Origin: Microbispora oryzae
GTDB lineage: Bacteria > Actinomycetota > Actinomycetes > Streptosporangiales > Streptosporangiaceae
DNA: 64,000 nucleotides
Direction: 5' to 3'
Assembly (NCBI RefSeq): GCF_017896165.1
Contig: NZ_JAFCNB010000004.1
Span: 365,867 to 429,866, forward strand
Shown here: positions 9,108-20,685 of the stretch, piece after piece
Layout: each line of letters starts with the position of its first letter
Numbering within the stretch: the first letter of the stretch is position 1
Translations under genes and position numbers: made by a program
The notes under the pieces: model-generated
What the model was told of the DNA's origin: nothing
Database searches by the model: none
Seen by the model: the letters and a program-made list of their open reading frames with translations, nothing else

Positions 9108-9707
9108 ATGAGCAACGAACTACCGGAACTGACCGTAACCGATGCCCAAGCCTGGCGGGAGTGGCTCGGCAGGCACCACGACAGCTCGGCAGGGGTGTGG
9201 CTGGTCCTCGCCAAGCAGAACACGGCCGGGCCCACAAGCCTGACCTATGACCAGGCGCTCGACGAAGCCCTGTGTCACGGCTGGATCGATGGCCGGCTAC
9301 GACGGCGGGATGAGATCACCTTCAGCCGGCGCTTCACCCCTCGCGGAAGGCAGAGTTCCTGGTCAGCGCGGAACGTCTCCATCGTCACGCGTCTGATCCG
9401 CGAGGACCGGATGCATCCGGCCGGAACGGCCGAGGTCGAACGCGCCAAGGCCGACGGCCGCTGGGACACGGCCTACGCGGGACAAGCCGGCATCGAGGTA
9501 CCAGCCGACCTGGCCGCCGCATTGGCCGCGAATCCGCAGGCACAAGCGATGTTCGACATCCTCACCGCCCAAAACCGCTACGCCGTTCTCTATCGGATCG
9601 CGAACGCCAAACGCGCCGAGACTCGAGCCCGCCGTATCACCCAGTTCGTTGACATGCTCGCCCGTGGGGAGACGATCCACCCACAAAAGCGAGCCCTCGG
9701 CAGTTGA
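9108..9707 (+). CDS. YdeI / OmdA family protein
   Basis: A 199-aa cytoplasmic protein of the YdeI (bacteriocin-protection, OmpD-associated-like) family. Visible family signatures are LTVTDAQAWREWLGRHHDSSAGVWLVLAKQ near the N-terminus, YDQALDEALCHGWIDG in the middle, FTPRGRQSSWSARNV, and a C-terminal helical DUF1905-like tail ending in a basic segment. The start ATG 9108 has AGGGA upstream. It stands alone on the plus strand next to decayed genes. The biochemical role of the family is unclear. Confidence 0.8.
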   Translation: MSNELPELTVTDAQAWREWLGRHHDSSAGVWLVLAKQNTAGPTSLTYDQALDEALCHGWIDGRLRRRDEITFSRRFTPRGRQSSWSARNVSIVTRLIREDRMHPAGTAEVERAKADGRWDTAYAGQAGIEVPADLAAALAANPQAQAMFDILTAQNRYAVLYRIANAKRAETRARRITQFVDMLARGETIHPQKRALGS

Positions 9708-9963
9708 ATGCCGGCCCACTCGTCGCTCTTCCACGCCCACGCCGCGAGCGCACTTGCCACGCTGGCAAGCTTGCAGGACAGAGTGGTGGAGGCGGCACCG
9801 CCGGAAAGGCGGGTGACGGTGACGGACGTCGGCATAGCCGGCACGCCGGCGGCCGTGGGGCACCCCGGCTGAGGGCCGCGCGCGAACGGCGACGGCCCGG
9901 CGGGGAATCATCCCGTGAGGAGCCCTCGGAGTCCGGCCTGAGGGCCGGGGCGGGAGGCGGGGC

Positions 9964-10653
9964 ATGCGGCCTGGCGACGAGGGCGCCGAGCAGGGGCGGA
10001 TGGTCATGGCGGTGGCGCTGGCGGCGGCCGCGGGCGCGATGAACGCGATCAGCTTCGTGGGGCTCGGCGGCGTGTTCACCAGCGTCATGACGGGCAATCT
10101 GGTGCTTCTCGGCCTGTCGGTCGCGCGTCTCGATCCGCTGCTCGCCGCGCACGCGGGTGGGGCGCTGGCCGGGTTCGCGGTGGGCGTGCTGGCGACCCGG
10201 CGGGCGATGGGAGCCGTGACGGCGGGGCAGCCGGAGTGGCGGGGCCGTACGGCGATGGTGTTGGCGGGCGAGCTCGCGCTCCTGACCGCCATGCTGGCGG
10301 CCTGGTCGTTCGCGGGGGGCCGGCCGTCGGCGGCGGAGCGGTTCACGCTGGGGGCGCTGGCGTCGGTCGCGATGGGCCTGCAGAGCGGGGCGGCGCGGTC
10401 GTTCGGCATTTCGGGTCTGTCGACGACCTTCTTCACCGGCACCCTGACCGGTGTGCTGTCGACTCCAAACGGTGGGCGGCGAATGCGGCTCCACAGTGTC
10501 GCCCTGCTGTCGGCGCTGACTGTGGGGGCGGCCGGCGGCGGATGTCTCGCCGTCCGTGTGGTGCCCGTTGCGCCTGCGCTGCCCGCCGCGCTGGTCGCGG
10601 CCGGTCTGGCCGCGCTGCTGGTCTACCCGGACCGCAGTGAGCAGAAGCGGTGA
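9964..10653 (+). CDS. YoaK/DUF1275 family membrane protein
   Basis: A 229-aa integral membrane protein with about six TM segments. The N-terminal signature AGAMNAISFVGLGGVFTSVMTGNLVLLG is diagnostic of the YoaK/DUF1275 family (D/N-xxSF...GxFxSxxTGN). A second segment, SVAMGLQSGAARSFGISGLSTTFFTGTLTG, repeats the pattern, as expected for an internal duplication. GGGAGG lies 6 nt before ATG 9964. The 256 bp before it contain no gene. The TGA at 10651-10653 abuts the stop of the convergent HTH gene with no gap. Transport function is suspected for the family but unproved. Confidence 0.85.
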   Translation: MRPGDEGAEQGRMVMAVALAAAAGAMNAISFVGLGGVFTSVMTGNLVLLGLSVARLDPLLAAHAGGALAGFAVGVLATRRAMGAVTAGQPEWRGRTAMVLAGELALLTAMLAAWSFAGGRPSAAERFTLGALASVAMGLQSGAARSFGISGLSTTFFTGTLTGVLSTPNGGRRMRLHSVALLSALTVGAAGGGCLAVRVVPVAPALPAALVAAGLAALLVYPDRSEQKR

Positions 10654-11262
10654 TCAGGCCCGGCGGCCCGGGAGCGGGTAGCAGGCGACGGCCAGCTTGA
10701 AGGCGTCACCGTCCGCGTCACCGTCCGCGTCACCGTCCGGGCCGTCCTCCGGAGCGTCCCCGGGATCGCCGTATCGCGCGGACACCTCGTGCAGGGCCGA
10801 TCGAAGGTCGGCGAGGAACTCGCGGCGGCGATGGGCGGGCACCCGGATCTCGCCGGACATGGCGAACGACGGGAGACCGGGGGCGGTGCGGTCGAGCTCG
10901 GCGACGTCCGCCTGCACCTCCTCGGTGAGGTCGAGCAGGCGGCCGAGGGTCAGCTCGTCCCGCCGGGCGCGCAACCCGCCGATGGGCCCGACGAGACGTG
11001 GGGACAGCCAGTACGACCGGGCGCTCGCCTGGTAGGTGCCCTCGACGATGCCGCGTACCCGCCGTGCGGACACCTGGTCGGCGAGGCCCGCCTTCACCAG
11101 GCGCCTGACGTGGTAGTAGACGCGCTGCGGCGTCTGGTCGAGCCGGGCGGCCAGCTCCGCGCAGGTGCGGGGCTCGGCCAGCTGCCGGAGCACCTCGATG
11201 CGCTGCGGTTTGAGCAGGGTCTCCGCCTGCTCGATCCGTTCCAGGTAAAGGACGTCTCTCAT
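10654..11262 (-). CDS. ArsR-like winged-helix transcriptional regulator
   Basis: A 202-aa DNA-binding protein. The N-terminal winged HTH (LLKPQRIEVLRQLAEPRTCAELAARL, then TPQRVYYHVRRLVKAGLADQV) is of the HTH_20/ArsR-like type that lacks the metal-binding Cys box. The central region probably forms the sensor/dimer domain. The C-terminal region carries an acidic DGDADGDADGDA run encoded by a 12-bp tandem repeat, then ends PLPGRRA. A strong palindrome and promoter lie immediately upstream, so it is probably autoregulated. It is convergent with the DUF1275 gene. Effector unknown. Confidence 0.8.
   Translation of the reverse strand: MRDVLYLERIEQAETLLKPQRIEVLRQLAEPRTCAELAARLDQTPQRVYYHVRRLVKAGLADQVSARRVRGIVEGTYQASARSYWLSPRLVGPIGGLRARRDELTLGRLLDLTEEVQADVAELDRTAPGLPSFAMSGEIRVPAHRRREFLADLRSALHEVSARYGDPGDAPEDGPDGDADGDADGDAFKLAVACYPLPGRRA
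10703..10738. repeat. 12-bp tandem repeat, three copies, inside the HTH gene
   Basis: GCGTCACCGTCC is repeated three times without mismatch. On the coding (minus) strand it encodes the acidic GDAD repeat near the C-terminus of the regulator. The unit length keeps the frame, so copy number could vary without breaking the gene. Confidence 0.8.
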
Positions 11263-11266
11263 TTCA

Positions 11267-11299
11267 CCGCCATCCTTACGTAAGGTGGCGGTTTGTCAA
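11267..11299 (-). promoter_or_regulatory. Promoter and operator of the HTH regulator
   Basis: On the minus strand a TTGACA (11299-11294) is followed by a 16-bp spacer and AAGGAT (11277-11272). A perfect palindrome, CCTTACGTAAGG (11274-11285), overlaps the -10 and spacer. It is flanked by outer arms CCGCCA and TGGCGG, giving a dyad over 11267-11291 with one extra base in one arm. The gene starts at 11262. Binding here would block polymerase, so negative autoregulation is inferred. Confidence 0.6.
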
Positions 11300-11373
11300 C
11301 GCACCGTGCGGACACGGTGCCGTACCTGGCGAAACAGCGGACTCGCACGACCGCCCTTTTGAGTCAACCGACT

Positions 11374-11426
11374 GCACCCCGCCGTCCGCGCCGCGTCCGG
11401 GATAGGCGGCGGGTACGACGGGGTGC
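11374..11426 (-). terminator. Candidate terminator downstream of argG
   Basis: An inverted repeat GCACCCCG (11374-11381) / CGGGGTGC (11419-11426), with further G/C pairing inside, begins about 30 bp beyond the argG stop in the direction of argG transcription. No U-tract follows. The remaining sequence back to 11300 shows no gene. Confidence 0.4.
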
Positions 11427-11456
11427 GGGCGGGTCGTGGCCTGCGGGCGGGCCGGG

Positions 11457-14086
<2,630 letters not shown>

Positions 14087-14167
14087 ACGCCCGGGATCGC
14101 CCCCCTGGCGATACGACGCAGACCTGACCACGACCCCGACCGCAGCCCAATCATGAAGGAGATCACG

Positions 14168-14952
<785 letters not shown>

Positions 14953-15231
14953 GACCTGTGATCCTAGGTCGCGCCGAATCGCCGGCCTCGGGTGACCCGG
15001 GTGGGGGAGAGGGAGTGACCGGGTGGCCGGCGTTCCAACATATGGGCGCATTAATCCTTTCATTCCGCCGAATTACGGTCCCGACTTAAAGCGCATGGCG
15101 AAAGGTGTGGGCATTTCCCCGGTGATGCGGATCCCGTCATGGCACCACATCTCACCGGCAGGAGGTGTAATTCGGGCCTTTCCGTGTCGCCATATCCCGG
15201 AACGGCGGCGCACGTCGTAACAATTGACCTA

Positions 15232-15248
15232 TACGATTACCCTTCGTG
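15232..15248 (+). promoter_or_regulatory. Leaderless promoter of the first GPP34 gene
   Basis: A TAnnnT -10 box, TACGAT (15232-15237), is followed by 8 bases and then the GTG start at 15246. There is no Shine-Dalgarno sequence, so transcription probably begins at the start codon. The paralogous gene at 22826 has the same arrangement, including a shared CCTATA-N12-GTG spacing. Confidence 0.55.
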
Positions 15249-15878
15249 ACGGACGCCGATCTCGCGGAAGCCCCCCTGGCGAACGATCTCTATTTCGTCA
15301 TGCATGACGACAGGTCAGGGCGGATGCGGTTGCATCCCCGGCTCACCGCCCTGGGGCTGGCCGCCGCGATCGTGGGCGAGTTGCTGCTGCCACGCCGGAT
15401 CACCGTCGTGCGGGTCGCCGGGCAGGGCCGGATCGGCCTCCTCGACACGACGCCGACCGGTGACCCGCTCACCCAGGCCGCCCTGGATCACATGGTGGCA
15501 GAACCCGCGCATCCCCTGCAGACCTGGCTGCAGTTCCTCGCCCGTACGGCGTGCGCCGACGTGGCGGCCCGGATGACGGCCGCGGGACTGCTGAATCCGC
15601 CCACGAGATGGGTGCGCAGGCACGTTCCGGTCGACCCTAACACCGCGATCCTGCCGGTCGCCCGTCTCAACCTGGCGATGCAGCGCGGTGAGCCCCTCGG
15701 CGTGCGGAACGTCGTCCTGCTGGGCCTCCTCGACGTGACCGGAGTCGCCCAGTTCGTGCTGTGGAGCCGGGATCCCCGTTACCTCACCGACGCGGTCGCC
15801 GCCCTGCCGGCGCCGCTCGCGGAGCTGATCGCCCAGACGGCGGCCGCCGTCGGCAGCGCGGTGATCAGCCGCCGGTAG
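15246..15878 (+). CDS. GPP34 (GOLPH3/VPS74-like) family protein, copy 1
   Basis: A 210-aa protein of the GPP34 family, relatives of the eukaryotic Golgi phosphoprotein 3 that binds PI4P. Family features are LANDLYFVMHDDRSGRMRLHPRLTALGLAAAIVGELLL at the N-terminus, repeated helices, and a C-terminal PAPLAELIAQTAAAVGSAVISRR. Actinomycetes carry many copies, with no settled function; peripheral membrane association is suspected. The GTG start is leaderless. The gene is monocistronic. A second copy at 22185-22826 shares the ends and the promoter layout but differs in the middle. Confidence 0.85.
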   Translation: MTDADLAEAPLANDLYFVMHDDRSGRMRLHPRLTALGLAAAIVGELLLPRRITVVRVAGQGRIGLLDTTPTGDPLTQAALDHMVAEPAHPLQTWLQFLARTACADVAARMTAAGLLNPPTRWVRRHVPVDPNTAILPVARLNLAMQRGEPLGVRNVVLLGLLDVTGVAQFVLWSRDPRYLTDAVAALPAPLAELIAQTAAAVGSAVISRR

Positions 15879-15912
15879 GGCCCGGAACCGCTGTGCGTGG
15901 CGGGCGGGACCG

Positions 15913-17022
15913 TCAGCCCGTGTTCGCGGCCGTCCAGTTGCGCACGAGGGGGATGTGCCCGGCCGGCTTGTCCCCGACCTTCGCTCCGGCGTTGATTATC
16001 CAGCCCTGGTAGCCGGGGGTGAACATCGCGTAGACCGACGGGGGCGGCACGGCGCTCGCCTCGTCGAGCGTGTCGCGCAGTTCGGCCGGCAGTTCGAAGT
16101 CGAGGGCGGCCACGTTGGCGTCGACCTGGGCGGGGCTGCTCGCCCCGATGATCGCCGAGGAGATCCCGGGCTGGGTGGCGACCCAGTTGAGCGCGACCTG
16201 GGCCATGGTCACGCCGAGCTTGGCGGCGACGTCCTCGAGGGTCTGGAGGAACCGCCACTCCCGCTCCGTCCAGGTGCGTCCGTGCGCGCCGTCGCCGCTG
16301 AGCCGCCCGTCGCCTGCCGGGCCCTGCTCGGTGTGGCGGTACTTGCCGGTGAGGAAACCGCCGCCGAGCGGGCTCCAGGCGGTGATACCGAGCCCCAGGG
16401 TCTGCCCCATGGCGACGTGCTCGAGCTCGATGGTCCGGTCGATGAGTGAGTAGGGCAGCTGCAGGCTCACCATCGGCACCAGCGAGTGGGCCTCCGCGTA
16501 CGTCTGGGCACGCGCCGCGTACCAGCCGGGCACGTCGGACAGGCCCGCGTACCGGATCTTTCCGGCCGTGGTGAGGTCGTCGAACGTCCGGAGGACCTCC
16601 TCCACCGGAGTGATCCGATCCCAGGTGTGCATGAGGAAGAGGTCGATGTAGTCGGTGCGCAGGCGGCGCAGCGACGCCTCGACCGCCCTGATCATGTGCT
16701 TCCTGCCGTTGCCGCCGGCGTTCGGGTCTCCGGGGTCGACGCTGTTGGTGAACTTCGTGGTGAGCACCACCCGGTCGCGCGCCCTGCTTCCGGCGATGAG
16801 GCCGCCGAGGATGGTCTCGCTCTCACCGGCCGTGTAGAAGTCCGCCGTGTCGATGAAGTTGCCGCCCGCTTCGAGGTAGCGGCCGAAGATCGCGCGGGCC
16901 TCCTCCTCGGTCTTGCCGTACGACGCGTGGAAGCCGCCGGTGCCGAAGTTCATCGTGCCCAGCGCGAGCCGGCTGACGCGGAGCCCGGAACGTCCGAGCA
17001 GGAAATACTGGTCGAGAGGCAT
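15913..17022 (-). CDS. Aldo/keto reductase
   Basis: A 369-aa NADPH-dependent oxidoreductase of the AKR superfamily, TIM-barrel fold. It begins with LLGRSGLRVSRLALGTMNFG. Catalytic residues are visible as Asp and Tyr in FIDTADFYTAGESETILGGL, Lys in RVVLTTKFTNS and His in DLFLMHTWD. The cofactor loop SSAIIGASSPAQVDANV is near the C-terminus. Start ATG 17022 has GGAGCG upstream. Physiological substrate unknown; likely carbonyl detoxification. A strong palindromic operator flanked by A-tracts lies about 95 bp upstream, between this gene and the NACHT gene. Confidence 0.88.
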   Translation of the reverse strand: MPLDQYFLLGRSGLRVSRLALGTMNFGTGGFHASYGKTEEEARAIFGRYLEAGGNFIDTADFYTAGESETILGGLIAGSRARDRVVLTTKFTNSVDPGDPNAGGNGRKHMIRAVEASLRRLRTDYIDLFLMHTWDRITPVEEVLRTFDDLTTAGKIRYAGLSDVPGWYAARAQTYAEAHSLVPMVSLQLPYSLIDRTIELEHVAMGQTLGLGITAWSPLGGGFLTGKYRHTEQGPAGDGRLSGDGAHGRTWTEREWRFLQTLEDVAAKLGVTMAQVALNWVATQPGISSAIIGASSPAQVDANVAALDFELPAELRDTLDEASAVPPPSVYAMFTPGYQGWIINAGAKVGDKPAGHIPLVRNWTAANTG

Positions 17023-17115
17023 GACAGTGTCGCTCCGTTCGAGATGGGGATGCGCGGAGACCGGCCTTTCGCGGCCGTGGCCCCGTCGTTCGGCCCCAGT
17101 CTGCGTGGCAAAAAA

Positions 17116-17131
17116 TGGACTGTCCAGTCCA
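17116..17131. promoter_or_regulatory. Palindromic operator between AKR and NACHT genes
   Basis: TGGACTGTCCAGTCCA has perfect 6-bp arms (TGGACT/AGTCCA) around GTCC, and runs of five A flank it on each side (17111-17115 and on from 17131). This form is typical of TetR-family operators on AKR and efflux genes. No TetR gene lies nearby, so the regulator must be encoded elsewhere. Confidence 0.6.
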
Positions 17132-17192
17132 AAAAGTCGGTCCCCGCCCGGACGGGCGAACGCCTGCCGCGGATGCGCCGCCGGCTGGATGA

Positions 17193-19991
17193 TTGATCTC
17201 CGTGAGGAGAAGATGGGGCAAGGCGGCCGGCACCCGTTGGGTGCGCCGCGGTCTCGTGCTTCTCACGGGAGCCGCGATGCTGCTCGCGTTCACGCCCGTC
17301 ATCCGGGCCGTGGCCGCGTCGTCGGACGACGAGTTCAACCGGTGGGTCGGATGGGCGAACATCCTGGCCCTGCCGCCGGGGGTCATCGGGCTGGGGCTGA
17401 CGGTCCTGGGCTGGGCGCTCGCCTCGAAGGCGATCCTCGCGGGTGAGCTCGACCGGGAAGCCGACCTCCTGGCCGAGCGGATGCTCACCGCCTACGTCGA
17501 CGGCCTCAAGCAGATGATCGACGGGGACGTCGAGGAGGCCATCCGGCTGTCGCTGGTCAGCGACGAGCCCGTGCCACGCTGGCAGAACAGCCCTCTGATC
17601 GTGTTCGGCGACGACCGTAGCCGCGACGCCGGCGACATCTCGACGGTCCATCTGTACTTCCGCGCGCTCCGGCGTCCCCGCCTGACCGTGCTCGGCCCGG
17701 CCGGATCCGGCAAGACCGTCCTCATCACCGCCCTGGCCATCCGCTGTCTCAAGAGCCGGAGGGGGATCGACGGCGATCGCCGGTTGCCCTACCGGCTGCC
17801 CGCCGCGTCGTACGACCCGTACGCCGGGGCGCTGTCGGACTGGATCGCCGCGCGACTGGCGGAGGAGTTCCACGTGCCGCCGCCGACGGCGCGCGAACTC
17901 GTCCGCACCGGCCGCGTCCTGCCGATGCTCGACGGGCTCGACGAACTCGACCCGGCCGCGGCCGGCGCGCCCCGCCTCCGTATGGCGGTGGAGCGGATCG
18001 ACGCGTATGCGGCGGACGAGGTGCGCGGAATCGTGCTGACCACTCAACCGGAGCCGTACGAGAGCTGCCCCGGGCACGTCGGCGGGGAGACCCTGATCCG
18101 CGTCATGCCACTGGACGACGGCGCCGTAGACGCCTACCTCCGGGGCAGGTTCGCCCGGGCGGAGGCCGTCCGGGACGAGTGGCGCCGGGTTCTGCGCGCT
18201 CTGGACGGCGAACGCAAGTCCATGCTGCGTACCCCTCTCTGGCTGTCCATCGCGGTCCGGGCCTTCACCGCGTCGCCCCGGGAAATGGCCGCCGCCACGG
18301 CCGCCGGCTTCCGCGCGGTCCTTGTCGACGGCCTCCTCCGGATCGTCTGCCGCGGATCCCGCTACGGAGAAGACGAGGCCGGACGCTGGCTCGGCACGCT
18401 GGCCGCGCACCTCGAACGGCAGCGGGAGACGGGCCGGCCGGGGTCGGACATCGCGCTGGACCGGTTGTGGACGATCTCCGGGGAGCGGCTGCCCAGGCTT
18501 GTCCACGCCGCGCTGAGCTGCGCGATCATCGTTCCGGTCGCGTGGGTCCTCATCGCGCCCCTGACGGGTGATCCCAACGGTCTGGTGGCCGCCGCCGCGA
18601 TCGTCGTGGCCGGGGGGTCCGTCGTGGCGGGCACGCTGTCGGCCGCTACGCCGCTGCGTTACCTGCGTGATCCCGTCTCGGCCGTCCACCGGGTGCCGCG
18701 CCGGATCGTCCTGTCGGCGGCCATCCTTGTTGTGCTGTTCGTCGCGCTGCTCTGGTTCGCCGGCCGCCCCGCGCTCGCGTTCGCCGCCGTCACGATCCTC
18801 TGCATGGCCGTCGTCTCGGCCCTCTTCACCGGTGTCGACGAGACCGTGACGGTGTCCGTACGCGGGGCCATGCGCACCGAGGTCGTCGTCGGCGTGCTGG
18901 TGACCGTGCTTCCCATACTGGTGACGAGCGGCGGGGGCGCCGCCGTCCTGGGCCTGGTTCTCCGCTTCGACCTCGCGTATCGGGAGGTGAAGGCGGTCAT
19001 CGCGTTCGGTCTCCTGATCGGCGTCCTGTCCGGGATCTGGTTCACCCGGACGACGGTGCGCTACGCGCTCTCGCTGGGCATCCAGGCTGCCCGGGGCCGG
19101 TTGCCGCTGCGGCTCGCGGCGTTCCTCGACTGGGCGGTGCCGGCCGGGCTGATGCGAGGCTCGGGCAGGGCCTACCAGTTCCGGCACGACGAGCTACGGC
19201 AGCACTTCCTGGCCGTCGGGAAGGCGGCCGACGCCGAACGGGCGGAGACCGTCCGCACACGCGCGTGGTCCCGCGGTTCGCTCTCCACCGCCGCCGGCGT
19301 CTCAGTCGGCGTGCTCACCGGGGTGATCGCCTCGGCCGGACTGAACGCGGTCCTGTCCGTGGGGGCGCCCGTCCAATCGTTCTCGCCGGCCGATCCCCCG
19401 GTGCGGTTCGTCGTGTCGGAGAACGACACCTGCGACCTCGACGGGACGCAAGCTCAGCGGTGGAAGGTGCCGGGACATCCCACCTGGCCCGGCCATCCGC
19501 AGGGCCTGGACTTCCATGAGTGGCTGGACCGCAACGGCGCCGTCGACAAGGGAGTCACCCGTCTCCGTCTCGTGTTCGGAGGCCGCGTCCCCCAGGCGGC
19601 GGTCATCACGGGCATCCGGCCCCGGGTCGTCGCGCGGAACAAGCCGATGCGGGGCGCGACGGTCGGCTGCACGGGTTTCGTCACCGCGGCGGCGTGGACG
19701 GACCTGGCGGACGCCTTCCGCCGGGTGCCCGCTCCGCGCGGCGAAACGCCCGTGGTCGGCCTCGTGGCGGACCTCGACCAGGCGCACCCCGCGTTCGGCG
19801 CCCCCGGAGGCGCGACTCCCTGGGCGGCCGTCCCGGTCAGGGACATGGAACACGTGGCCGTGGAGCTACAGGTGCGGACGGAACGATGCGACTGCTCGTG
19901 GGTCGTCGACGTGAGCTGGACCAGCGCGGGGCAGTCCGGCTCCAGCACTATCACCGACCAGGACGGCCGCCCCTTCAGGACGACCGCGTAA
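17193..19991 (+). CDS. Membrane-embedded NACHT NTPase with external C-terminal domain
   Basis: A roughly 930-aa multidomain protein. Two N-terminal hydrophobic segments (about residues 20-40 and 55-80) precede a cytoplasmic NACHT domain with Walker A GPAGSGKT (168-175), Walker B VLPMLDGLDELDP (243-253), and the later RTPLWLSIAV and YQFRHDELRQHFL (about 660-673) motifs typical of actinobacterial NACHT proteins. Six or more TM segments lie between about 436 and 620, inserted before the FRH motif. Another TM at about 697-722 leads to a 210-residue, probably extracytoplasmic tail with paired Cys (RCDCSW). Start is TTG 17193 or GTG 17202. Function unknown; NACHT proteins act in signalling and phage defence. 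It ends at a strong terminator. Confidence 0.8.
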   Translation: MISVRRRWGKAAGTRWVRRGLVLLTGAAMLLAFTPVIRAVAASSDDEFNRWVGWANILALPPGVIGLGLTVLGWALASKAILAGELDREADLLAERMLTAYVDGLKQMIDGDVEEAIRLSLVSDEPVPRWQNSPLIVFGDDRSRDAGDISTVHLYFRALRRPRLTVLGPAGSGKTVLITALAIRCLKSRRGIDGDRRLPYRLPAASYDPYAGALSDWIAARLAEEFHVPPPTARELVRTGRVLPMLDGLDELDPAAAGAPRLRMAVERIDAYAADEVRGIVLTTQPEPYESCPGHVGGETLIRVMPLDDGAVDAYLRGRFARAEAVRDEWRRVLRALDGERKSMLRTPLWLSIAVRAFTASPREMAAATAAGFRAVLVDGLLRIVCRGSRYGEDEAGRWLGTLAAHLERQRETGRPGSDIALDRLWTISGERLPRLVHAALSCAIIVPVAWVLIAPLTGDPNGLVAAAAIVVAGGSVVAGTLSAATPLRYLRDPVSAVHRVPRRIVLSAAILVVLFVALLWFAGRPALAFAAVTILCMAVVSALFTGVDETVTVSVRGAMRTEVVVGVLVTVLPILVTSGGGAAVLGLVLRFDLAYREVKAVIAFGLLIGVLSGIWFTRTTVRYALSLGIQAARGRLPLRLAAFLDWAVPAGLMRGSGRAYQFRHDELRQHFLAVGKAADAERAETVRTRAWSRGSLSTAAGVSVGVLTGVIASAGLNAVLSVGAPVQSFSPADPPVRFVVSENDTCDLDGTQAQRWKVPGHPTWPGHPQGLDFHEWLDRNGAVDKGVTRLRLVFGGRVPQAAVITGIRPRVVARNKPMRGATVGCTGFVTAAAWTDLADAFRRVPAPRGETPVVGLVADLDQAHPAFGAPGGATPWAAVPVRDMEHVAVELQVRTERCDCSWVVDVSWTSAGQSGSSTITDQDGRPFRTTA

Positions 19992-20014
19992 CGATCGGAC
20001 GGCCCTAACACGAG

Positions 20015-20053
20015 GCGGGCGGGGCAGGGGGGGTCACCCCCTGTCCCGCCCGC
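20015..20053. terminator. Strong bidirectional hairpin between convergent genes
   Basis: A 17-bp stem, GCGGGCGGGGCAGGGGG (20015-20031) against CCCCCTGTCCCGCCCGC (20037-20053), pairs at 16 of 17 positions around a 5-nt loop. It lies 24 bp after the NACHT stop and 36 bp from the stop of the convergent acetyltransferase gene. Confidence 0.75.
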
Positions 20054-20088
20054 TGGAATTCACCGGCCTTCAGCCGCGTCGGCGTGCC

Positions 20089-20685
20089 TCAGCCCGTTTC
20101 GGCCGGTTGGGGCGCGCGCCACATCGGATACATGACCGGGCCGTCGGGCAGCCGGAGCAGCTCCGGCATGTCCACATAGCCGTGGCGGAGGTAGAGCCGC
20201 CGGCTCGCCTCGCTGCTGGCCTCCAGGAAGGCGGGCGTGTCCTCGGCGTCGAGCAGGCGGTGGTGTTCCTCCAGCAGCAGGGTGCCCAGGCCGCGGCCGG
20301 TCCTGCTCCGCTCCAGGGCGATGAACGCCAGGTAGTGGTGCGGCTCGTGCGGGTGGATCTTCTCCATCAGCTCGCCGAGGAGGCGGTAGCGATCGGCGTT
20401 GTCACCCGCGAAGGAGGCGACGGACTCCTGCTCGCCGGGGATCTCGGGGAACGGCGCGGTGAACCAGACCGCCACCCCGGCCAGCTCGCCCCCCTCGTGG
20501 ATCCCGTACACGTCACCGTGCTCCAGGGCGTGCTCGGCGTACATGGTGAAGAACCGCCGCTGCATCGGCAGGCGGTCCTCGGCGTGCGGGATCAGCCACC
20601 TGGTGATCGAATCGGTGTGGAACGTCTCGGCGATGAGCCCGCCGACCGCCTCGGCGTCGGTCATCCTGCTGATCACCGGGGTCAT
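20089..20685 (-). CDS. GNAT family N-acetyltransferase
   Basis: A 198-aa acetyltransferase. Start ATG 20685 is preceded by GGAGG and overlaps the APC permease stop (ATGA), so it is the last gene of the GPP34-APC-GNAT operon. HYLAFIALERSRTGRGLGTLLLEEHHRLL is the acetyl-CoA binding motif, followed by AFLEASSEASRRLYLRHGY. This resembles GNATs that acetylate small amines or peptides; the substrate is unknown. Coupling to an amino-acid/amine transporter suggests it modifies the imported or exported compound. Confidence 0.85.
   Translation of the reverse strand: MTPVISRMTDAEAVGGLIAETFHTDSITRWLIPHAEDRLPMQRRFFTMYAEHALEHGDVYGIHEGGELAGVAVWFTAPFPEIPGEQESVASFAGDNADRYRLLGELMEKIHPHEPHHYLAFIALERSRTGRGLGTLLLEEHHRLLDAEDTPAFLEASSEASRRLYLRHGYVDMPELLRLPDGPVMYPMWRAPQPAETG

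Noticed and set aside
15023..15220. A 65-codon plus-strand frame in the gap before the first GPP34 gene
   Set aside because: No ribosome site, poor third-position bias, no similarity; the AT-containing stretch is more likely a promoter region.
16950..19187. A 745-codon open frame antisense to the NACHT gene
   Set aside because: The composition is Arg/Asp/Gln-rich without domains; the plus strand has Walker motifs and TM helices.
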